DNA of 6,090 nt from Paracoccaceae bacterium. GTDB lineage: Bacteria; Pseudomonadota; Alphaproteobacteria; Rhodobacterales; Rhodobacteraceae. The stretch is taken from assembly GCA_003565055.1 (NCBI GenBank), contig PXDM01000454.1, positions 1 to 6,090 of the forward strand, given 5' to 3'. Of the stretch, positions 5,022 to 6,090 are shown piece by piece. The position numbers were made by a program, and so were the translations under genes. The notes beneath the pieces were generated by a model that searched no databases, was not told the DNA's origin, and was given only the letters and a program-made list of their open reading frames with translations. Within the stretch, counting starts at the first letter, position 1; each line of letters starts with the position of its first letter.

Positions 5022-6090
5022 ATGGACGGTTCTGATACAGCAGGCAAATGCCCTGTGATGCATGGCGGCCTGACCAGCAACGAGAAAAGCGTCACCGAAT
5101 GGTGGCCCAAGGCTCTGAACCTGGACATCCTGCATCAGCATGACACGAAGGTGAACCCGCTCAAGGGGTTCAACTACCGTGAAGAGGTCAAGAGCCTCGA
5201 TTTCGAAGGCGTCAAGGCGGATGTCAAAGCGCTGCTGACTGACAGTCAGGATTGGTGGCCTGCCGATTGGGGCCATTATGGTGGTCTGATGATCCGCATG
5301 TCCTGGCATGCTGCTGGCACGTATCGGATTCAGGATGGTCGCGGGGGCGCGGGCACGGGCAATCACCGCTTTGCACCGCTGAATTCCTGGCCGGATAATG
5401 CCAATCTCGACAAGGCGCGCCGTCTGCTGTGGCCGGTGAAGAAGAAATACGGCAACAAGCTGAGCTGGGCCGATCTGATGGTGCTGGCGGGCACGATTGC
5501 CTATGAGGATATGGGGCTGAAAACCTTCGGCTTTGCCTTTGGCCGCGAGGATATCTATCACCCCGAGAAGGATATCTACTGGGGCTCCGAGCGCGAATGG
5601 CTGGCGCCGTCGGACGAGCGCTACGGCGATGTCTCGGACGCCAATACGATGGAAAACCCGCTCGCTGCCGTGCAGATGGGTCTGATCTACGTCAACCCCG
5701 AAGGCGTGAATGGCCAGCCCGATCCGCTGAAGACGGCGGCACATGTGCGTGAGACCTTCGCGCGGATGGCGATGAATGATGAAGAAACCGTCGCGCTGAC
5801 CGTGGGTGGTCACACGGTCGGTAAGTGCCACGGCAACGGGCGCGCGGAAAACCTCGGGCCCGCACCGGAAGCGGCGGCGCTGGAAGAAGCCGGGATGGGC
5901 TGGAACAACCACAAGACCCGTGGCATTGGCCGCGATACTGTGACCTCCGGCATTGAAGGCGCATGGACCACCCATCCGACCAAATGGGATATGGGCTATT
6001 TCAAGCTGTTGTTCGGCTATGAGTGGGAATTGAAGAAATCCCCCGCCGGCGCCTGGCAGTGGGAGCCCGTCGACATCAAGGAAGAAGACA
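5022..6090 (+). CDS. katG: Catalase-peroxidase, N-terminal part, 3'-truncated by window edge
   Basis: Bifunctional haem enzyme that destroys hydrogen peroxide by catalase and peroxidase reactions. The frame is open from 5022 to the window end without a stop, giving 356 of the usual 720-740 residues: most of the N-terminal haem domain. Distal triad R92, W95 and H96 lie in IRMSWHAAGTYR. D125 is in NSWPDN. Y223 (LIYVNPEG) and M249 (ETFARMAMND), together with W95, would form the Trp-Tyr-Met adduct needed for catalase activity. The haem-ligating H264 is in VGGHTVGK, and the proximal W315 in IEGAWTTHPTKWD. These align with Mycobacterium tuberculosis KatG R104, W107, H108, D137, Y229, M255, H270 and W321, and S309 matches its S315. 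There is no signal peptide, so the protein is cytosolic. Its own upstream region suggests independent, peroxide-responsive transcription. Confidence 0.96.
   Translation, partial: MDGSDTAGKCPVMHGGLTSNEKSVTEWWPKALNLDILHQHDTKVNPLKGFNYREEVKSLDFEGVKADVKALLTDSQDWWPADWGHYGGLMIRMSWHAAGTYRIQDGRGGAGTGNHRFAPLNSWPDNANLDKARRLLWPVKKKYGNKLSWADLMVLAGTIAYEDMGLKTFGFAFGREDIYHPEKDIYWGSEREWLAPSDERYGDVSDANTMENPLAAVQMGLIYVNPEGVNGQPDPLKTAAHVRETFARMAMNDEETVALTVGGHTVGKCHGNGRAENLGPAPEAAALEEAGMGWNNHKTRGIGRDTVTSGIEGAWTTHPTKWDMGYFKLLFGYEWELKKSPAGAWQWEPVDIKEED

Noticed and set aside
5004..5975. Long minus-strand open frame (323 codons) opposite katG
   Set aside because: The plus strand carries a full KatG haem domain with all catalytic residues. 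The antisense product is low-complexity in Arg, His and Pro, has no recognisable family and no ribosome-binding site; such frames are common in GC-rich DNA.

Overview
The window is GC-rich and reads as a chromosomal stretch of an alphaproteobacterium, most likely a member of the Rhodobacteraceae (Rhodobacterales). Four things point there: the head-to-head pair of rpsU and a COQ9-family gene, an exact CtrA-type box (TTAA-N7-TTAAC), a betaine-pathway choline dehydrogenase, and an intergenic phrase around GAGTATTTTTGG that I recall from roseobacter-type genomes. This is inference from gene content and motifs; no search was run.

Layout, left to right. Positions 2-1006 (+) hold the C-terminal 334 residues of choline dehydrogenase (betA), cut by the left edge. 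A 94-bp gap with a CtrA-like box follows. Positions 1101-1784 (+) encode an exported staphylococcal-nuclease-fold protein with a C-terminal IKGN/IYH.PG/WFC module. This gene converges on rpsU (1907-2113, -), which encodes ribosomal protein bS21, and a strong hairpin terminator lies between them. The 108-bp divergent gap at 2114-2221 carries a candidate rpsU promoter, an rpsU ribosome-binding site folded into a small GAAA-loop hairpin, and the ribosome-binding site of a GTG-started COQ9-family gene (2222-2911, +). Next on the same strand are a fold-type IV PLP aminotransferase (2969-3832) and a PIG3-type NAD(P)H:quinone oxidoreductase (3898-4890). After a 131-bp AT-richer regulatory gap with inverted and direct repeats, catalase-peroxidase katG starts at 5022 and runs off the right edge; 356 residues are visible.

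How the genes relate. COQ9 supports ubiquinone synthesis. The downstream PIG3-like enzyme may reduce quinones, so coq9-aminotransferase-qor could form a loose co-directional cluster (gaps of 57 and 65 bp), although the aminotransferase has no obvious quinone role. BetA feeds electrons from choline into the respiratory chain while making an osmoprotectant precursor, and KatG removes peroxide. The genes look like ordinary chromosomal housekeeping and stress functions. I see no mobile element, CRISPR array, tRNA or rRNA, and no gene-free stretch longer than 300 bp. The points most worth a second look are regulatory: the CtrA-like box before the nuclease, the rpsU leader hairpin, the repeats before katG, and the intergenic phrase before the quinone oxidoreductase.
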